Shown here piece after piece: positions 11,521 through 20,395 of a stretch of DNA of 64,000 nucleotides; position 1 is the stretch's first letter, and each line of letters opens with the position of its first letter. The notes below the pieces were generated by a model. That model saw nothing but the letters and a program-made list of their open reading frames with translations. It was not told the DNA's origin and did not search any database. The position numbers were made by a program, and so were the translations under genes. The DNA lies in NCBI RefSeq assembly GCF_004771275.1, contig NZ_RQEV01000003.1:558001-622000 (forward strand), written 5' to 3'. Source of the stretch: Leptospira fluminis. Lineage in GTDB: Bacteria > Spirochaetota > Leptospiria > Leptospirales > Leptospiraceae.

Positions 11521-14034
11521 ATGAGCCAAGAGATGGAAAACGAAGTAAAAACATTGGGATTCAGTCCTGCGTCTAAACCCGATATCGGTGACGCGCTTAA
11601 AAACGGAGTTCGTGTAATTCCGGTGGAAATCGAAGACCAAATGAAAGAGGCCTATTTGGGTTATGCGATGAGCGTAATCGTGGGCCGAGCGCTTCCTGAC
11701 GTAAGGGACGGTCTTAAGCCAGTACATAGAAGGATTCTTCACGCAATGAACGAACGTGCTTGGAGAAGCGATAGACCTTACGTGAAATGCGCTAAGATCG
11801 TGGGAGAAGTGATCGGTAATTACCATCCTCACGGCGATAGCGCCGTTTATGACGCATTGGTAAGAATGGTACAGGATTTCTCCTTGCGAGTTCCTTTGAT
11901 AGACGGCCAAGGAAATTTCGGATCCGTAGACGGAGATAATCCTGCGGCTTATCGATACACCGAAGCGAAGCTGGAAAAAATCGCGGAGGAATTGCTTCGA
12001 GATATCGAGAAAGAGACGGTAAATTATTCTCCGAACTTCGACGATACCAAGGAACAGCCGGACGTACTTCCCGCTAATTTTCCGAACTTGTTGGTAAACG
12101 GTTCTTCGGGGATTGCAGTGGGGATGGCTACGAATATTCCCCCTCACAATCTGCAGGAATCGATCCAGGCAGTCATCGCAGTTATAAAAAACCCTGAGAT
12201 TACGATTCCGGAACTCCTAAAGATCATGCCGGGACCGGATTTTCCGACCGGCGGAACCATCATCGGGGGAGAAGGGCTCCTTTCCGCCTATCACTCCGGA
12301 AGAGGTTCGATCCGAATCCGATCCAAGGTGGAGATAGAAGAGAATAAGAAGGGACGAGAGGTGATTGTAGTCACCGAAATTCCTTACCAAGTCAACAAAC
12401 GAACTCTCTTGGAGAGAATCGGCGAACTGGTAAACGAAAAACAGATCGAGGGAATATCGGAAATCCTGGACCTCTCCAACCGGAAGGGGATTAGAGTGGA
12501 GATCCATTGTAAAAAGGATTCCAACGCTCAAGTGATTTTAAACCAGCTGTTGAAACTGACCCAGCTTCAGGTAAGTTATGGAATCACCATGCTTGCTATC
12601 CTGGATAACAAGCCTAAAATCTTTAACCTAAAGGAGATCCTGGTCGCCTATTCTTTGCATCGCAAAGAAGTCATCGTAAGAAGAACCAAGTTCGACTTGG
12701 ATAAGGCCGAAAAACGCGCTCATATTTTGGAAGGCTTGAAAATCGCTCTCGAAAATATCGAGGAAGTGATTAAGGTCATTCGCGCTTCTAAAAATGCCCC
12801 CGAAGCGAAAGAACAATTGATGAGCCGATTCGTATTGTCGGAAGTCCAAGCGGAAGCGATCTTGGAAATGCGACTCCAGAGACTTACTTCTCTGGAGGTG
12901 CAGAAAATCATCGATGAATTGGAAGAAGTGCGCATATTGATTCTGGATTTGAAGGATATCTTATCCAGTCCGAATCGGGTTTCGGATATAGTATGCACGG
13001 AACTTCTGGAAGTTTCGGATAAATTCGGAACCGTCCGGAAAACGGAAATCAGCTTGGAAAGCGTGGAGTCCTCCGGTTTTAACGCGGAAGATCTTATCGC
13101 CGACGAGGAAATCGTTCTTCAAATCACTTTCGACCAATTCGTAAAACGCCTACCCATCGATACGTTCAAGCGGCAAAGAAGAGGCGGAAAAGGTATCCAA
13201 GGACTTTCCCAGAAGCGGGATGATATCATAAAAATCATGAAATCGGCGATGACGCACGATAACGTGATGTTCTTTTCCAATGTCGGAAAAGCGTATATGA
13301 TGAAGGCATACGAACTTCCCCAGGCTTCCAAAGAAGCCAGAGGAAAATCGTTAAAAGCGATCATAGGTCTGGGAGAAAACGAATACATCTCCTCAGTGTT
13401 CACGTTCCGCGAGGAAGACAAACACAAAGATCTGCTTTTGGTAACGAAAAAGGGATTCATAAAACGTGTAGAATTATCCGAATTCGCGAATGTGAAAAAA
13501 TCAGGAATCATCGCGATCGGTCTTCGGGAAGAGGACGAATTGATCGCAGTGCAATCCGTGATCAAAGGCGACGATGTCATGATCTTCTCCAGAAAAGGAT
13601 TGGCTTTACGGATCGAAATGGATAACGTTCGGGCACAAGGGAGAGCGGCACAAGGAGTGACGGGAATGCGTCTCGCCGGAGATGACGCGATCGTCGGATT
13701 GTCCAAAGTTGTAGATGGGGATGATATATTCGTAATCTCCGAAAACGGTTACGGAAAAAGACTCGGATTCGAGGAATTTTCCACGAAAGGTCGCGGAGGA
13801 AAAGGGATGGCCTTCCTAAAAGTCGGAGAAAAGAACGGGTCTGCGGTCGGAGTGAGTTCCGTCGGTTCCGAAGATGAGATCATTCTAGTTACTCAACAAG
13901 GGATGATCATTCGGACGGAAGCGAACCAAATTTCCAAAATGGGACGCACTGCCGTAGGAGTACGCGTGGTGGATATTAAAGGAACGGATAGAGTCCAAGA
14001 TTGCACGGTGATCGGCGAGAGTAAGGAAAAATGA
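11521..14034 (+). CDS. gyrA: DNA gyrase subunit A
   Basis: GyrA is the breakage-reunion subunit. The 837-aa protein has the catalytic tyrosine in RYTE (Tyr146), a quinolone region HGDSAVYDA with Ser107 and Asp111 at the E. coli Ser83 and Asp87 positions (the unmutated state), the GyrA box QRRGGKG near residue 555, and a six-bladed C-terminal wrapping domain. Relative to E. coli there is an N-terminal extension of about 24 residues. The presence of the GyrA box identifies it as gyrase rather than ParC. Its last codons overlap the dus start by 4 bp (ATGA). Confidence 0.98.
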   Translation: MSQEMENEVKTLGFSPASKPDIGDALKNGVRVIPVEIEDQMKEAYLGYAMSVIVGRALPDVRDGLKPVHRRILHAMNERAWRSDRPYVKCAKIVGEVIGNYHPHGDSAVYDALVRMVQDFSLRVPLIDGQGNFGSVDGDNPAAYRYTEAKLEKIAEELLRDIEKETVNYSPNFDDTKEQPDVLPANFPNLLVNGSSGIAVGMATNIPPHNLQESIQAVIAVIKNPEITIPELLKIMPGPDFPTGGTIIGGEGLLSAYHSGRGSIRIRSKVEIEENKKGREVIVVTEIPYQVNKRTLLERIGELVNEKQIEGISEILDLSNRKGIRVEIHCKKDSNAQVILNQLLKLTQLQVSYGITMLAILDNKPKIFNLKEILVAYSLHRKEVIVRRTKFDLDKAEKRAHILEGLKIALENIEEVIKVIRASKNAPEAKEQLMSRFVLSEVQAEAILEMRLQRLTSLEVQKIIDELEEVRILILDLKDILSSPNRVSDIVCTELLEVSDKFGTVRKTEISLESVESSGFNAEDLIADEEIVLQITFDQFVKRLPIDTFKRQRRGGKGIQGLSQKRDDIIKIMKSAMTHDNVMFFSNVGKAYMMKAYELPQASKEARGKSLKAIIGLGENEYISSVFTFREEDKHKDLLLVTKKGFIKRVELSEFANVKKSGIIAIGLREEDELIAVQSVIKGDDVMIFSRKGLALRIEMDNVRAQGRAAQGVTGMRLAGDDAIVGLSKVVDGDDIFVISENGYGKRLGFEEFSTKGRGGKGMAFLKVGEKNGSAVGVSSVGSEDEIILVTQQGMIIRTEANQISKMGRTAVGVRVVDIKGTDRVQDCTVIGESKEK

Positions 14035-14996
14035 TTCGTATCGGGTCCGTCGCAATTCCGGGATGGTTGGCCATGTCTCCTATGGCTGGCATCAGCGACA
14101 GTCCTACACGTACGATTGCACGAAGATTCGGATCCGCCTTTTCTTACACGGAATTCGTTTCTACGGACACCTTGGCGGTCGGCTCGAAAAAAGCGCTTTC
14201 ACAACTTAAATTTAAGGAAGAAGAAAGGCCCGTCACTTTTCAAATCTTCGGAAACAAACTGGAGATTATCGTGGAAGCGGCAAAAAGGATCCGCGAATTA
14301 AATCCGGACATCATTGATTTAAACATGGGATGTCCTACGAAAAACGTATCTATGAGAGGTTCCGGAGTCGGGCTCTTAAGAAAACCTGTCTATGCCGGAA
14401 AGATCATAGAGGCAATGCGGGCCGCGCTCGACATACCTGTAACCGCAAAAATCCGTCTCGGTTGGGACGATACATCCCGTAATTATATGGAAGTTTCCCG
14501 AATCTTGGAAGAGTCGGGAGCGCTTGCGATTTCCGTGCATGGAAGAACGAGAGAAATGGGCTATTCCGGAAAAGCGGATTGGGATGCCATCGCGGATATC
14601 AAAGCCGCCAGAAAGGTTCCCATCTTCGGAAACGGAGACGTGACTAGTTACGAGGAAGCGATTCGTAGAAAACGGGAATCCGGAGTGGACGGGGTACTAA
14701 TCGGAAGAGGTTCGATCGGAAATCCTTGGGTTTTTTCTGAAAGTTCTCGAGAATCGGTTCGGCTGGAAGAGTTGGTTTCAGTCGCGATCCAACACTTGGA
14801 TCTGATGGTCCAAAATTTCGGCGAAAAATTCGGTCCGATTCTATTCAGAAAACATATGGTCCGTTATTTTCACGGAAGACCCGAATTTATTCCGCTCAAA
14901 ATAGGGCTTCTACAAGAGACGGTTCCGGAAAAAATCAAAGAATCCTTATCAAGCTTACAAGAGTTATCGTTTTCGACGACCGCATTCGCCGTCTAA
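14031..14996 (+). CDS. dus: tRNA-dihydrouridine synthase
   Basis: Dus enzymes reduce specific uridines in tRNA using FMN and NADPH. The 321-aa TIM-barrel protein begins with the FMN-binding LAMSPMAGISDSPTR, carries the catalytic cysteine in NMGCPTKNVSMRGSG, and shows the phosphate-binding VHGRTREMGYSGKADW and FGNGDVTSYEEA followed by GVLIGRGSIGNPWVF. This order is that of the DusB-like subfamily, the commonest in bacteria; the exact target position cannot be told from sequence alone. It overlaps gyrA by 4 bp and is probably translated from the same message. Confidence 0.92.
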   Translation: MIRIGSVAIPGWLAMSPMAGISDSPTRTIARRFGSAFSYTEFVSTDTLAVGSKKALSQLKFKEEERPVTFQIFGNKLEIIVEAAKRIRELNPDIIDLNMGCPTKNVSMRGSGVGLLRKPVYAGKIIEAMRAALDIPVTAKIRLGWDDTSRNYMEVSRILEESGALAISVHGRTREMGYSGKADWDAIADIKAARKVPIFGNGDVTSYEEAIRRKRESGVDGVLIGRGSIGNPWVFSESSRESVRLEELVSVAIQHLDLMVQNFGEKFGPILFRKHMVRYFHGRPEFIPLKIGLLQETVPEKIKESLSSLQELSFSTTAFAV

Positions 14997-15015
14997 TTTT
15001 CTTCTTCGATTCCGA

Positions 15016-15045
15016 TTGACAGGAATCATCGCTCGTCCTTCATTA
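15016..15045 (+). promoter_or_regulatory. Candidate promoter of the lipoprotein gene
   Basis: A perfect -35 box TTGACA (15016-15021) is followed after 17-18 bp only by weak -10 matches (TTCATT or TCATTA, 15039-15045). It lies 55 bp upstream of the lipoprotein start and after the end of dus, where a new transcription unit is expected. Confidence 0.35.
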
Positions 15046-15075
15046 AACCCGTTCAATCAAGGAGTATAAGATCCG

Positions 15076-15819
15076 ATGAATATAAAAAATTTCCTCACGG
15101 TTGCTATGATCGCCTTCATGTTCTCCGCATGCAAAAAAGAGCAACCTGCACCGCAGAGCCAGATCGTAGGGACTAAGTATTCCGGTTCGGACCAGTGGAT
15201 TTATAAGAAACCCGGGACTACCGGTAAAGCGGAACAGGTCACTCTCGTTTACGGTATGGAAGAGGTGACCGGTCTGGAAGTGATTACTCACGAAGAGATC
15301 GACAAAAAAGGAAATAAGAAAGTAACGGAATACTTAAAACTTAAGACGGTAGACAATAAGGAAGGATTCGCTCCGGTTAAGAATTTCTTCGACGCGATCT
15401 TGTTCGTTGTGGGAGAAGGTGGGCAGGCCTTCGCTAAAAATTCCTTAACTTCTCCTTCAAAGGGAAAGCTGCAAAGAGGAATGTACTGTCTAGAAATAGA
15501 GGAAAGCGGAGAATTCGCTAAAGTAAAATGCTACGAATCGATCGTAAAAGGCGGTAAGCTTATCGACTTGCACGACGTTTGGATCCAACCGTCTTCCCCG
15601 AGCCTCTCCAGAGATCCTTTGTTGGGAGATACGCTCAGGAATCTGCGGAGTGCGAGCACCAAGTTATTGGAAGCGGCAAAGATGCAGGATGCGACTAAGC
15701 AAGAGCAGTTAAAATCGGAAGCGACGAAAGCCTTAAAGTCGGTCGTCGAAAAAGGGGATCAGTTTTTGGATGATGCGAATTCAATCGCTACCGAGTACGG
15801 CCTTACCCTAACCGAATGA
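15076..15819 (+). CDS. Putative lipoprotein, possible SH3b-like domain
   Basis: The 247-aa product has a signal peptide of about 18 residues with a lipobox FMFSAC, so Cys19 would be lipidated and the protein held in a membrane. The first half (residues 30-75: GTKYSGSDQW, EQVTLVYGMEEVTGLEV) loosely resembles bacterial SH3-like beta-barrels; this is inference. The C-terminal 70 residues are alpha-helical and rich in Ala, Lys and Glu (LLEAAKMQDATKQEQLKSEA). AAGGAG lies 11 nt before the ATG. Downstream there are two terminators and lipL21 on the opposite strand, so it is a single-gene unit. The role is unknown. Confidence 0.85.
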   Translation: MNIKNFLTVAMIAFMFSACKKEQPAPQSQIVGTKYSGSDQWIYKKPGTTGKAEQVTLVYGMEEVTGLEVITHEEIDKKGNKKVTEYLKLKTVDNKEGFAPVKNFFDAILFVVGEGGQAFAKNSLTSPSKGKLQRGMYCLEIEESGEFAKVKCYESIVKGGKLIDLHDVWIQPSSPSLSRDPLLGDTLRNLRSASTKLLEAAKMQDATKQEQLKSEATKALKSVVEKGDQFLDDANSIATEYGLTLTE

Positions 15820-15926
15820 GGAAAAATCGCCTCTTGTTTCCGTAACAATATTCAATCGCGATCTGCACACTGGACTTTATTTCGGAACGGATTGGTATAG
15901 AAAAAGGTAACTAAAAGGAATGAGTG

Positions 15927-15960
15927 AGCCTGGCGGCATTTTCCCCGGGCTTTTTCTTTT
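15927..15960 (+). terminator. Terminator of the lipoprotein gene
   Basis: AGCCTGG (15927-15933) pairs with CCGGGCT (15945-15951) through six Watson-Crick pairs and one G-T, followed by TTTTCTTTT. It is read on the plus strand, about 110 bp after the stop codon. Confidence 0.65.
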
Positions 15961-15992
15961 AAAACGGTTCTATAAAATAATCCGTACAATAA

Positions 15993-16022
15993 AAAACCCC
16001 GCCTATATTAAGGCGGGGTTTT
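15993..16022. terminator. Strong bidirectional terminator between convergent genes
   Basis: An 11-bp perfect stem, AAAACCCCGCC (15993-16003) with GGCGGGGTTTT (16012-16022), closes an 8-nt loop. The A and T ends supply a U-run in both directions, so it can stop the lipoprotein transcript from the left and lipL21 from the right. Confidence 0.92.
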
Positions 16023-16056
16023 CTTTAAAATGAGTAAGTAAAAAAGTTACCCTAAA

Positions 16057-16611
16057 TTATTTTCCGACTTCCTGAGCTTTTGCAACAAGAGCGTCGCGAC
16101 CACCGGGGAATTTAGCGTAGATTACACACTGACATTCTTCCCAGTTGTCTTTAGAAACATCTTTCGGATCGGAACCCGGACCGGTAGCTTTACACTCGTA
16201 AACTCCCACACCTTTAACGATACCAGCAGATTGCGAAACGATTACGTTCGCAGTTGCTTCACCGTCGGACACTCCGGAAGCCGATTCAACGGTTTCTCCA
16301 ACCATCTTCTTAACTACGTCGGAAGCTCCCTGTAAACGAGACGCTTCTCGGCAAGTGGATTGCATCATCGCAGGGCTTTTTTTAGCCACAGCTTTAGCGG
16401 AAGCGCGAGAAGAAAACTTCATGTAGTAGTAGTCTTTAGGATTGGTATCCTTAGGAGTTTTCCCATCGTTTCTTTGTTCAGGGGGTCCGCCCCAACCTTC
16501 GAAAGACCATCCGCCGTCACCAACGGAGGTAGCATCCTTTTGCGCAGTGTTAGGCCCGCAATAGGAGAAGAGTACAGCCGCTAGTGAAATAGCGATTAGT
16601 TTCTTGATCAT
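16057..16611 (-). CDS. lipL21: Major outer-membrane lipoprotein LipL21
   Basis: The mature region (GDGGWSFEGWGGPPEQRNDG, later DYYYMKFSSRASAKAVAKK and the ending EECQCVIYAKFPGGRDALVAKAQEV) is recognisable from memory as LipL21, an abundant surface lipoprotein of pathogenic and intermediate Leptospira. LipL21 of L. interrogans has been reported to bind peptidoglycan. From ATG 16611 the precursor is 184 aa, close to the known 186. The second of two adjacent ATGs is preferred because AAGGAG is 6 nt upstream of it but only 3 nt from the first. The signal peptide ends LFSYC, with an unusual Tyr just before the lipidated Cys. The gene is monocistronic between a strong terminator and a divergent gene. 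Confidence 0.93.
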   Translation of the reverse strand: MIKKLIAISLAAVLFSYCGPNTAQKDATSVGDGGWSFEGWGGPPEQRNDGKTPKDTNPKDYYYMKFSSRASAKAVAKKSPAMMQSTCREASRLQGASDVVKKMVGETVESASGVSDGEATANVIVSQSAGIVKGVGVYECKATGPGSDPKDVSKDNWEECQCVIYAKFPGGRDALVAKAQEVGK

Positions 16612-16641
16612 CATTTTCTCCTTGATCAGATGGATTTGAGG

Positions 16642-16668
16642 AATATATCCAATAAACGGATTTCGCAA
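16642..16668 (-). promoter_or_regulatory. Candidate lipL21 promoter
   Basis: On the minus strand, TTGCGA (16668-16663) and TATATT (16647-16642, five of six to TATAAT) are separated by 15 bp, giving a short leader before the AAGGAG of lipL21. The spacing is tight. A perfect TTGACA at 16751-16746 also exists, but it has no matching -10 box at the right distance. Confidence 0.35.
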
Positions 16669-16678
16669 GCTATTTTTA

Positions 16679-18319
16679 ATGAATCGTTTTAAAATTATTT
16701 TTGCTACGGCGGTCAGGAATAAAAAATTTCTTCGCAGCGCACAATTGTCAAAAAATTTCTGCCTTTATTGGACTTTTCTGTTAATTCTCCCGATAAGCGA
16801 CGCAATAGCGACGACCATCGTATTTCTTCCCGGCAGTTGGCAAGGGTTGGCGCCGCAAGCCATCGAAGGTACGACAGAGAAGCCGTTCGAGTTGGCTAGA
16901 CTGGGTCAATTTTACGCTAACAACGTCTATTCCGTAAAAATCAAAGAAGTGTTTTCAAGTCGTGCCGAGGTCGAGATGCAAGAATACCTTCGCCCGCAAC
17001 TTTCCAAGGAATCTTTCAAGGATGCCTGTTTAAGATTTAAAACAGACTATGTCGTCCGAGATGCGATCGAGATTCAAATAAATATCCGAATCGACCGCAC
17101 CGTATTCGATTGTAATCTGTATCGTTGGGAGGAATTCTCCGCCGTTGGTAAAAAGGATTTGTTCGAAGTCCTTGAAAGGTTGACCCGCAACTCTCTCCTT
17201 TTCGTTCCGCGTAAATCCCAAAAAGAAGTTAAAATAGAATCCAAGCCGCTTCCTCAAATCCAGATTTTCGTCGTCGACGGATCTTTCTCTTTCGCTCCGG
17301 AGAGAAAAGAATTTATGTCCCAAATAGAGTCTTTCTCTTGGCGACCTGAAACGAAGTTTCGATTGGCGATTTTCGGAGAGAGCGGTTCTAAAATTTATCC
17401 CGAATCGACTCGTAAAGAGATGATTGCCCAATGGAAGGAGTGGAAACCTGCCGGAAAGTCGGTCACTTCCGATATCGCAAATGCCCTGGTAAGACTGAGA
17501 AGAATTCTAATTTCGCAAGATAAAATGGGAACCAAACCGGTTTTATCCGTAATCATACTAACCAACGCAAAAGAAGGCAAATCGGATGGCAGTTATTCCG
17601 CTGCAATCGAAGCGCTTCGACAAATTGGGTGTAAAGTGACTATTCTATATTCATCATATTCCGGACCGGAATCTAGAAGGGCGCAGAAAGAGGCGTCCGT
17701 ACGGGGAGCGGATTTTAAAGAAGTTACCTATTTTCAGAGAATCGCGACGAGTCGGGATTCCAAGACATTGGTTTTTCAGGGGGGACGATTGTACGTAACT
17801 CCCCAAGTTTTAGGTTCCGGGGCGGAAATCGACGAAAGTGTCCTAGAAAAAGTCGATTTGAGCGGGGTTTATTCTTCTGGTGACAGTCTGAATCCCTGGG
17901 CTCTAGCGAGCCTGTACGAAGAAATTCGTAAGGAAAAGGTGATTTCCTCCGAACCGGTTCGCAGCAACTTCTCCGTTTTGTTCGGCAAATCGGTAACTTA
18001 CACGTCCAAAGAACCCGAATTTTTTTCGGGGAAAAAAGCATTAGTTAGAGCGAAAGGAAAAGCATTTTGGATGCAATTTCCCAGCTTCTTCGAGCTTTCG
18101 GAAGGAAAAAAAGGAATCTGGAAGGCCACCTTTCTTTCCTCGCCTTATTCTTCGGAAGCTGTGGAAGTATTGCCCGAGTCGGTGGAAAATTATCCTTATT
18201 CCCCTCCCCGAACTTTGGATTGCGATCCTTCGGTTGTGAGAAACTACTTTCAAAACACGGAAAAGTCCAAGTTTGATTGCCTAGTCCGCGGAGAAATCCT
18301 GGAGCTCGCCCGCCCGTGA
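16679..18319 (+). CDS. Exported VWA-like protein of unknown function
   Basis: The 546-aa protein has a basic N-terminus and one hydrophobic segment (about residues 27-48), probably an uncleaved anchor or signal peptide, so the bulk is likely periplasmic. The central part (about 195-360) looks like a von Willebrand A fold: a first strand QIQIFVVDGSFSF, then FRLAIFGESGSK, a serine- and threonine-containing loop with helix DIANALVRLRRILIS, and LSVIILTNAKEGKSDGSYSAAIEALRQIGCKVTILY. The usual MIDAS D-x-S-x-S is reduced to VDGSFSF, which keeps D-G-S-F-S spacing and could still bind metal. No Shine-Dalgarno sequence is clear before ATG 16679. Its stop overlaps the start of the AAA+ gene (GTGA), implying translational coupling. 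The VWA call is inference. Confidence 0.72.
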   Translation: MNRFKIIFATAVRNKKFLRSAQLSKNFCLYWTFLLILPISDAIATTIVFLPGSWQGLAPQAIEGTTEKPFELARLGQFYANNVYSVKIKEVFSSRAEVEMQEYLRPQLSKESFKDACLRFKTDYVVRDAIEIQINIRIDRTVFDCNLYRWEEFSAVGKKDLFEVLERLTRNSLLFVPRKSQKEVKIESKPLPQIQIFVVDGSFSFAPERKEFMSQIESFSWRPETKFRLAIFGESGSKIYPESTRKEMIAQWKEWKPAGKSVTSDIANALVRLRRILISQDKMGTKPVLSVIILTNAKEGKSDGSYSAAIEALRQIGCKVTILYSSYSGPESRRAQKEASVRGADFKEVTYFQRIATSRDSKTLVFQGGRLYVTPQVLGSGAEIDESVLEKVDLSGVYSSGDSLNPWALASLYEEIRKEKVISSEPVRSNFSVLFGKSVTYTSKEPEFFSGKKALVRAKGKAFWMQFPSFFELSEGKKGIWKATFLSSPYSSEAVEVLPESVENYPYSPPRTLDCDPSVVRNYFQNTEKSKFDCLVRGEILELARP

Positions 18320-19224
18320 AACTACAAATGGAAGATTTTGAATTCGTTGCCCTCTCTCCCTTGACGAAGAAGCTTCTGGATCGAATCCGGCAAACTTCTA
18401 CGTCCGAACTTCCGGTTTTGGTTTTAGGCGATGTCGGAACCGGTAAGAGTTTTATCGGACGTATCTTTCACGATTTGTCTAGGGAAAAGTTTCCCGGCTT
18501 TCAGTTCGTGGATTTCGGTTTGGCGGAATCGGATGCGGAGTCGAACGAGATCTTTTCTTCTCTCGAAGGAAAAGAAGGCTTTCTGATTGTCGTAGAGAAT
18601 TTCTCCAAATTGACTCCGAATTCGCAAGTCCAACTATTGCAAAAAATCCGGAACGAAAAGGGAAAAAACCGCTATATATTGGCGGAAAGCCCTCTCGTAG
18701 GCGAAAAAGTTCGCCAGGGAATTCTGCAAGAATCCCTTTTTATCGAGATACAGACATTGCAAGTCCAACTGCCTTCTCTTCGCGAGAGGAAAGAAGATAT
18801 TCCTAGCTTTGTCAGAAAATTTTTGGATGAAATCGGAAAACGTTATAATCGGAAAACCATAAAGGTTTCCGAAAAGCTGGGTCATTTTCTATTGGAATAC
18901 GATTATCCCGGAAATCTTCACCAATTGAAGAATCTTTTGGAGGGAATGGTTTCCATGCATAATTCCAAAACTCTGGATACTAAGCATCTCCCTCCTGAAT
19001 TGTTTTCCACACGATACACGCAAGGGAACGGATTAGAAGTCAGAACTGGTATACCGTTAAAGGATTACGAACGCGAGATCATTCGGAAGAACCTGATCTT
19101 AGTGAACGGAAATCGGGAAAAAGCCGCAAGGATCCTAGGAATTTCGGAACGAACGATTTACCGGAAAATCACCGAGTTCGAATTGTTCGAATCTAACGAC
19201 GGAAAAACTCTTCCGCCTTCCTGA
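18316..19224 (+). CDS. Degenerate NtrC-type AAA+ protein with Fis-type DNA-binding domain
   Basis: The 302-aa protein has the layout of a bacterial enhancer-binding protein without a receiver: an AAA+ domain (residues about 10-235) and a C-terminal Fis-type helix-turn-helix (NREKAARILGISERTIYRKI). Walker A is intact (GDVGTGKS, 38-45) and the LPSLRERKEDIP motif is present. However, the sigma54-contacting GAFTGA loop is missing, Walker B is FLIVVENF without the expected Asp, and the R-finger segment reads ILQESLFIEI without either arginine. It therefore probably does not activate sigma54 and may not hydrolyse ATP; a DNA-binding regulator or scaffold is more likely. GTG 18316 overlaps the previous stop; ATG 18328 is an alternative. 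Its 3' end overlaps holA by 32 bp on the opposite strand. Confidence 0.82.
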   Translation: MKLQMEDFEFVALSPLTKKLLDRIRQTSTSELPVLVLGDVGTGKSFIGRIFHDLSREKFPGFQFVDFGLAESDAESNEIFSSLEGKEGFLIVVENFSKLTPNSQVQLLQKIRNEKGKNRYILAESPLVGEKVRQGILQESLFIEIQTLQVQLPSLRERKEDIPSFVRKFLDEIGKRYNRKTIKVSEKLGHFLLEYDYPGNLHQLKNLLEGMVSMHNSKTLDTKHLPPELFSTRYTQGNGLEVRTGIPLKDYEREIIRKNLILVNGNREKAARILGISERTIYRKITEFELFESNDGKTLPPS

Positions 19225-20245
19225 GGAAATAGTAAACGGTTTCTTCCTTTTCCGATCCGGTCTTTGCCTTCTTATTGATATCTATGACAAAATCGTAAAT
19301 ATCAAGAATATCCTTATCGGAAAAGGAGGAAGATTCTTTGCGTAATCTTCGCAAGGTATGGCTTTTTCTTGCGGGGGAATAATTCTGCATACCGAGCAAA
19401 TCGGATTGTTCCTTTTCGGACAAGACCTTCTCGTAAAAGCGGGAGATCATCTTGAATTTACGCAAACGATCCGTATGATCCTTAAGCAATGTTAAAAACA
19501 AGAGTAAGGAATCTTTTCCGATTTTAAATTTGGAAAATTCCTTTGCGAAGCGGACCATGTCCCGTTCGAAAAAATGGTCCACAGTTTCCGGGGCACTGAA
19601 TTCGGAAGTTTGGAACAGTACCTCCTTTAAATCCTCGACTGCGAAGGATTTTTTTCCGAGATACAGTTTTAATTTTTCCAAATTTCTAAGATAAGAACCT
19701 GCGGAGGGATTGATCCTTAAAAGGAATTCCTCTTCCGCCTGAGCATCCAGACGAACATCGAGCTCCTTACATGCTTTTAATACGGCCTCTTTTCGTTTAT
19801 CAGGAAATATTTTTCCGGATTTGAAATATCTTACTTCGGCACCGAAAAAAGAAAGAAGTTCCTTTGAAATGTCCCAATGGTCGTAATGTACGACGATTTT
19901 TACGGAATCCGGTAGAGAGGAAAAATGGTTATTTGGACCAGATTTGGCTTTTCCCTTTCCGAGGAGCGGTTTGAAGAAATTCGTTCCGGATTTGATGACG
20001 AACAATTTTCTCGCAGCGAACATATCCAAATTGGAAACTTCAGCTTGGAATTTTTCCAGATCACCGGGTTCGGAAACGAATACGACGACTTCGTACGTGT
20101 CGCCCGATTTTTTGAGGGCATCCTTGTACAAATCACTGACGAGCCCGAATTCGTAAGAATCCTCGGTAACCGCAAAAAGTACCTTAGGAAAATCGTCTAT
20201 TTTACCCTTGGTTTTGTGTAAAAAATCCAAGAGATTTTCGTACAT
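19193..20245 (-). CDS. holA: DNA polymerase III delta subunit (clamp loader)
   Basis: HolA opens the beta clamp during loading. The protein (350 aa from ATG 20245, 361 from an in-frame GTG at 20278) has the features of the family: an N-terminal nucleotide-binding-like fold (YEVVVFVSEPGDLEKFQAEVSNLDMFAARKLFVIKSG, the segment that carries the clamp-contacting region), the domain ending in EEEFLLRINPSAGSYLRNLEKLKLYLG, and the collar domain beginning SAPETVDHFFERD. No start has a clear Shine-Dalgarno sequence. Delta proteins are poorly conserved, but the motif order is good. holA and the neighbouring AAA+ gene are convergent and overlap by 32 bp. Confidence 0.83.
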   Translation of the reverse strand: MYENLLDFLHKTKGKIDDFPKVLFAVTEDSYEFGLVSDLYKDALKKSGDTYEVVVFVSEPGDLEKFQAEVSNLDMFAARKLFVIKSGTNFFKPLLGKGKAKSGPNNHFSSLPDSVKIVVHYDHWDISKELLSFFGAEVRYFKSGKIFPDKRKEAVLKACKELDVRLDAQAEEEFLLRINPSAGSYLRNLEKLKLYLGKKSFAVEDLKEVLFQTSEFSAPETVDHFFERDMVRFAKEFSKFKIGKDSLLLFLTLLKDHTDRLRKFKMISRFYEKVLSEKEQSDLLGMQNYSPARKSHTLRRLRKESSSFSDKDILDIYDFVIDINKKAKTGSEKEETVYYFLRKAEEFFRR

Positions 20246-20395
20246 ACCTGCGGAGGATTCCCGTGTCGCTAGTGCCACAAAAGCAGGTTGCCCTAAAAAT
20301 CGGAGGAGTCAAGTCGTTGGCAAAGGGAAAATAATGTAAAGATCGGGATTCGATCGGTCGATCCTTGTACTGTCGGATGTATTTCCGGTCGGTTT

